From: Pseudomonas sp. B33.4 | GTDB lineage: Bacteria > Pseudomonadota > Gammaproteobacteria > Pseudomonadales > Pseudomonadaceae | DNA: 64,000 bases | Direction of reading: 5' to 3' | NCBI RefSeq assembly: GCF_034555375.1 | Contig: NZ_CP140706.1 | Coordinates: forward strand, 3,959,001 to 4,023,000 | Part shown: in pieces, positions 62,789 through 64,000 of the stretch | Layout of the letters: each line of letters starts with the position of its first letter | Position numbering within the stretch: position 1 is the stretch's first letter | Translations under genes and position numbers: made by a program | The notes under the pieces: model-generated | Told to the model about the DNA's origin: nothing | What the model saw: the letters and a program-made list of their open reading frames with translations, nothing else | The model's database searches: none

Positions 62789-64000
62789 GAAGAAGGGGCA
62801 CCGCTCGAAGGTACGGAAGGCGTGGCGGCGACGGCTTTGGTGGTGCTCATCAGCCACAGCGCACGAATGGAAATCCAGATCATGGTCAGCACCGCAATCA
62901 CGGCGATCAACATGAAGACATCGTTGTAGGCCAGCACGTTCGCTTCGCGCGTGGCGGCGTTGGACAGGCTGCGAATGCCGGCGAGGTTGCGCAGGCTCGG
63001 GTCGGCGAGCAACGAGCCATACGCCGAACCACCGCTCTGCACCCGCGCAGCGACCAGTGGATCGGACATCACCAGATGCTCGACGATGTGGCTGGAGTGG
63101 AATTTTTCCCGGACGATCTGGAAAGTACCAAGCAATGCCGCGCCGATCAGTCCGCCAAGGTTGTTACAGATCCCGAACAGCACGGAAAAACTCACCAGAT
63201 TGCGCGGATTGGTCAGCACGTTGCGCGTGCCGAGGACCATGGTCGGACCGAGGAAAAACGTGCTGCCGAAGGCCAGCAGGAACTGGCTGAAGTACAGGTT
63301 TTCCGGGCGGGTCAGGTTGTTCGAATAACTGTCCATCACCGAACCGGTGGCCATCAGCGCCAACGAGATGATCAGCGGCATGATCAGGTGTTTCGGGTCG
63401 ATGGTCAGCGCACTGGTCAACAGCCCGGCGACACTGCCCAGCAGCATCACCACGTACAGGCTGTGCAATTGCTGACTGCTCATATTCAGGTTTTGCATGA
63501 AGCCGACCGCGCCGGTGGATTGTTCGGAGGTCACCATGCGAATCAGCACCACCGCCAACGCTAGCCGCACCATCGCCCCGCTGCCCAGCCATCGGGTCAT
63601 CAGCAGCGGGTTGCTGCGATTATGTTCGATGGCCAGGCCCATGACGATCAGCGCAATCGACGAGGCCAGGGCAACGCCAATCCAGTCCGCCTCCAGCCAC
63701 CAGTCGATGCGCCCCAGCGACAACACCGCACACAACAACGCCACGCCCGTGGCGAGAATGGCGAAAGTGAGGAAGTCGAGTTTTTCGAAGGTTTTGAAGC
63801 GGTCGCCCGGCGGCAATTTGAGCAGCAACACACAACCCAGCGACAGCAACGCCATGCCCAATTCGAACAGGTACAAGCCGCGCCATTCGGCGATCTGCAG
63901 CAAGTCTTCGGAGAACAAACGCGCCAGCGGCAACGCCAGTTGCGAGGTGCCGAGACCGAGCACCAGCGCCTTCATCCGCCACTTCGCCGGAAACGCCTGA
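62785..64000 (-). CDS. DHA2-type MFS transporter (EmrB-like), 5' end outside window
   Basis: The visible ~405 residues are the C-terminal part of a 14-helix drug:H+ antiporter. GPTMVLGTRNVLTNPRNLVS and LFGICNNLGGLIGAALLG are typical of the second half of EmrB-like proteins. The frame is open to the window edge (AFPAKWRMKALVLGLGTSQL...), so the ATG at 63975 is internal. Paired with the EmrA-like gene by an ATGA overlap. Confidence 0.9.
   Translation of the reverse strand, partial: QAFPAKWRMKALVLGLGTSQLALPLARLFSEDLLQIAEWRGLYLFELGMALLSLGCVLLLKLPPGDRFKTFEKLDFLTFAILATGVALLCAVLSLGRIDWWLEADWIGVALASSIALIVMGLAIEHNRSNPLLMTRWLGSGAMVRLALAVVLIRMVTSEQSTGAVGFMQNLNMSSQQLHSLYVVMLLGSVAGLLTSALTIDPKHLIMPLIISLALMATGSVMDSYSNNLTRPENLYFSQFLLAFGSTFFLGPTMVLGTRNVLTNPRNLVSFSVLFGICNNLGGLIGAALLGTFQIVREKFHSSHIVEHLVMSDPLVAARVQSGGSAYGSLLADPSLRNLAGIRSLSNAATREANVLAYNDVFMLIAVIAVLTMIWISIRALWLMSTTKAVAATPSVPSSGAPSS

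Overview
The window is a stretch of chromosome from a fluorescent Pseudomonas, most likely of the P. fluorescens complex. The coding sequence is GC-rich. REP/REPIN-type palindromes of at least four sequence classes fill many intergenic gaps, and the gene content (PydABC-type pyrimidine catabolism, Puu/Spu polyamine utilisation, PA0323-PA0326-like polyamine ABC transporter, PaoABC, CopCD) is typical of that group. No rRNA, tRNA, CRISPR, integrase or transposase gene was seen.

Layout. 0-7.3 kb: molybdenum cofactor block (moaA end, bestrophin-type channel, moeA-moaB on the minus strand, LysR regulator, then fdhD-moaC-moaD-moaE as an overlapping operon). 7.5-17.3 kb: chromate transporter, a first polyamine set (glutamine-synthetase-like ligase plus FAD amine oxidase) with a DeoR regulator, a LysR/quinone-reductase divergent pair, an AbrB-type membrane protein, and HD-domain and hypothetical genes. 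17.4-23.6 kb: an accessory island with lower GC and many small genes. It holds an orphan Hcp gene overlapping a putative T6SS effector gene, a convergent membrane immunity gene, the decayed C-terminal part of a second related effector beside its own intact (orphan) membrane immunity gene, several small secreted proteins, a candidate structured RNA leader, and two broken 3' copies of the regulator gene that bounds the island. 23.6-34.9 kb: that XRE-cupin (PuuR-like) regulator and a full polyamine module (PuuB, PuuC, PuuA, PuuD and an ATPase-permease-permease-binding protein ABC importer). 35-41 kb: small housekeeping and hypothetical genes and a lactate permease. 41.6-45.4 kb: PaoABC-type periplasmic aldehyde oxidoreductase, a consumer of the cofactor made by the moa genes. 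45.7-51 kb: cupin/LysR pair, Tat-exported aldo-keto reductase, alpha/beta hydrolase, CAP-domain protein, DHH phosphoesterase. 51.2-60.2 kb: reductive pyrimidine catabolism (beta-ureidopropionase, NCS1 transporter, dihydropyrimidinase, dihydropyrimidine dehydrogenase PreT/PreA, TetR regulator) with two strong palindromes in the central promoter region. 60.3-64 kb: copCD and the start of an EmrAB-type efflux pair that runs off the window.

The most interesting region is 18.2-24.2 kb. Two homologous effector 3' ends each face a different four-helix membrane protein on the opposite strand; one effector is intact and fused by overlap to hcp, the other carries a one-base deletion and a stop codon. 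Together with repeated fragments of the neighbouring regulator gene, this looks like a site where effector-immunity cassettes have been swapped and superseded cassettes left behind.
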